Source: Flavobacterium sp. (GTDB taxonomy: Bacteria; Bacteroidota; Bacteroidia; Flavobacteriales; Flavobacteriaceae). From it: a DNA stretch of 64,000 bases. Below the pieces are notes generated by a model, which was not told where the DNA came from, did not search any database, and saw only the letters and a program-made list of their open reading frames with translations. This document shows, piece by piece, positions 62,335 through 64,000 of the stretch. Position 1 is the first letter of the stretch. Each line of letters begins with the position of its first letter. A program made the position numbers and the translations under genes. The DNA lies in contig NZ_JAGIAV010000002.1 in the NCBI RefSeq assembly GCF_017744675.1, positions 310,001 to 374,000 of the forward strand, read 5' to 3'.

Positions 62335-62366
62335 AAAGCACAATTTTACGATTGTGCTTTTTTTTA
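62335..62366 (+). terminator. Terminator before kup
   Basis: AAAGCACAAT / ATTGTGCTTT stem with eight T. Confidence 0.85.
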
Positions 62367-62381
62367 TCTTTTTAATTATAA

Positions 62382-62414
62382 TTGCCGCTAATTTGTTTTA
62401 AAACAGTAAATTTG
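62382..62414 (+). promoter_or_regulatory. Promoter of kup
   Basis: TTG 62382-62384, 22-bp spacer, TAAATTTG 62407-62414; ATG at 62440. Confidence 0.6.
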
Positions 62415-62439
62415 CAACCGTCTTTTTATAAAATTATAC

Positions 62440-64000
62440 ATGAGCGCATCGCATAAAAACTTACATAGTAAGTTGTCTATTGGGGGTTTATTAATTACTT
62501 TAGGGATTATTTATGGAGATATTGGAACTTCTCCATTGTATGTAATGAAGGCTATTTTAGGCGATCATACTATAAATGCCGATATTGTTTTAGGAGGTAT
62601 TTCCTGTGTTTTCTGGACTTTAACACTACAAACTACAATAAAATATGTACTTATTACTTTGAGTGCAGACAACCATGGTGAGGGAGGAATTTTTGCATTG
62701 TATGCATTGGTCAAGAAAACCAAAATTCAATGGCTCATTGTACCCGCCATTATTGGAGGTAGTGCCCTGCTCGCCGACGGAATTATTACTCCACCCATTT
62801 CGATTTCATCTGCCGTAGAAGGAATTAGAGCATTCTATCCAACTATGGAAACCCAAACAATTGTATATATCGTAATTACAATTCTGTTTGTTTTATTCAC
62901 CATTCAGCAGTTCGGAACTAAATTGGTTGGTAAATTCTTTGCTCCAATGATGTTAATTTGGTTCGTTATGCTAGGAACTTTAGGAGCAATTCAGGTACTT
63001 AATTATCCTGAAGTAATCAAAGCAATCAATCCGTACTACGCTTATCACTTATTATCGATACATCCTGACGGATTCTTTGTTCTTGGTTTCGTATTCTTAT
63101 GTACTACAGGAGCTGAAGCTTTATATTCTGACATGGGGCACTGTGGTAGAAAAAACATCAGAATCAGCTGGATTTTTGTAAAAGCAACCTTAGTTTTAAA
63201 CTACTTCGGACAAGCCGCTTATTTAATTCACCACGAAGGAAGCACATTGCAGCAATTAGGTGGAGAAAATGGAAATCCATTTTACTTAATCATGCCGCAT
63301 TGGTTCTTGCCATTCGGAATTGTAGTTGCAACTCTTGCAGCCGTAATTGCTTCTCAAGCACTTATTTCTGGTTCGTTTACTTTGATTAACGAGGCAATGC
63401 GTCTGAATTTCTGGCCAAAAGTAAAAATCAAATATCCAACAGAAGTAAAAGGTCAATTATATATTCCTTCTATTAACTGGCTATTGTTTTTTGGCTGTGT
63501 TGGAATCGTTTTACATTTCGAAAAATCAGGAAACATGGAGCATGCTTATGGTCTTGCCATTATCTTGTGTATGATTATGACAACCATTTTGCTAAACTAT
63601 TACTTAATCATGAAACGTGTAAAACTGTACTTTATGGTACCGCTTATCACTATTTATTTATTGATTGAGTTTAGTTTCTTGTTTGCTAATATTACCAAAT
63701 TTGCCGAAGGTGGTTACGTAACCCTGATTATAGCAAGTATGCTGATTTCTGTAATGACAATCTGGTATCTGGCTAAGAAAATCAACAAAAACTATACAAA
63801 AGTGGTTAAAATTGACGACTACAAACGTGTATTAGTTGAGTTAAGCCAAGATTTGTCTATTCCGAAATATGCTACTCACTTGGTTTATATGACCAATGCC
63901 AATCGCGTAGATGAGCTGGAGGAAAAAGTAATTTATTCTATCCTTCAAAAACGTCCAAAAAGAGCAGATATCTATTGGTTTGTTCACGTTAATATCTTGA
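62440..64000 (+). CDS. kup: KUP-family potassium transporter, N-terminal part (3' end outside window)
   Basis: 520 codons are visible and the frame stays open at the window end. It starts MSASHKNLHSKLSIGGLLITLGIIYGDIGTSPLYV, the KUP hallmark with the conserved GIVYGDIGTSPLY-type motif (residues about 22-34). About 12 membrane segments follow (ADGIITPPISISSAVEG; FLCTTGAEALYSDMGHCG). It is a proton-coupled K+ uptake protein of the inner membrane. The last 60 visible residues begin the cytoplasmic C-terminal domain. Confidence 0.95.
   Translation, partial: MSASHKNLHSKLSIGGLLITLGIIYGDIGTSPLYVMKAILGDHTINADIVLGGISCVFWTLTLQTTIKYVLITLSADNHGEGGIFALYALVKKTKIQWLIVPAIIGGSALLADGIITPPISISSAVEGIRAFYPTMETQTIVYIVITILFVLFTIQQFGTKLVGKFFAPMMLIWFVMLGTLGAIQVLNYPEVIKAINPYYAYHLLSIHPDGFFVLGFVFLCTTGAEALYSDMGHCGRKNIRISWIFVKATLVLNYFGQAAYLIHHEGSTLQQLGGENGNPFYLIMPHWFLPFGIVVATLAAVIASQALISGSFTLINEAMRLNFWPKVKIKYPTEVKGQLYIPSINWLLFFGCVGIVLHFEKSGNMEHAYGLAIILCMIMTTILLNYYLIMKRVKLYFMVPLITIYLLIEFSFLFANITKFAEGGYVTLIIASMLISVMTIWYLAKKINKNYTKVVKIDDYKRVLVELSQDLSIPKYATHLVYMTNANRVDELEEKVIYSILQKRPKRADIYWFVHVNIL

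Overview
The window reads as chromosome of a Flavobacterium-type member of the Bacteroidota. Reasons seen in the sequence: AT-rich DNA, almost no Shine-Dalgarno sites, promoters of the TTG / TAnnTTTG type, a type IX secretion C-terminal sorting domain, BshB1 of bacillithiol synthesis, many proteins with Bacteroidota-style signal or lipoprotein peptides, and intergenic space filled with dispersed hairpin repeats. The species cannot be named from this alone.

Layout. 1-9 kb: end of a hybrid histidine kinase, a zinc metallopeptidase, tRNA-His, bshB1, a hot-dog thioesterase next to an isochorismate synthase, a lipoprotein and a secreted type IX endonuclease. 9-20 kb: purL, a TonB-dependent receptor, an acyl-CoA ligase, a phytanoyl-CoA dioxygenase-like protein and several unknowns. 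20-24.5 kb: an exonuclease, a lysine-rich unknown protein, a 1.3-kb gap holding two tiny promoter-ORF-terminator units, and a secreted/outer-membrane gene pair. 24.6-27.4 kb: a divergent, translationally coupled two-component operon (response regulator, two unknowns, histidine kinase); the same operator-like palindrome overlaps both divergent promoters.

27.4-36.5 kb is the most interesting part. On the minus strand lie a RING/TerD-like protein, the RNA ligase RtcB, a TatD nuclease, a DUF434 protein and a frameshifted small gene. On the plus strand lie an HD phosphohydrolase and a WYL regulator. The 430-bp leader of the RING/TerD gene holds five copies of a 20-nt motif (GGTCAA-N6-CTTACTTC) among tRNA pieces. 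One piece is a tRNA-Lys(UUU)-like gene that would be exactly 73 nt long if a 45-nt insertion ending in the motif were removed. A palindrome-plus-AAnnTTTG promoter drives both rtcB and this leader, and recurs at 21.65 kb. I propose a regulated RNA-repair or tRNA-surveillance module.

36.6-43.2 kb: a MarR regulator and a beta-oxidation operon (FadB-like, FadA, acyl-CoA dehydrogenase) interrupted by a four-helix-bundle gene. 43.4-54.6 kb: chitinase-like GH18 protein, envelope proteins, Cu/Zn SOD, LETM1-like protein, beta-carbonic anhydrase with a SulP transporter, Dps divergent from OxyR, MnmD. 54.9-64 kb: IlvE, a MazG-like pyrophosphohydrolase, an SRPBCC protein, an ECF sigma operon, a YCF48-like beta-propeller, a low-complexity secreted protein and the start of a KUP potassium transporter. 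All functions are read from motifs and remembered family features; no search was run.
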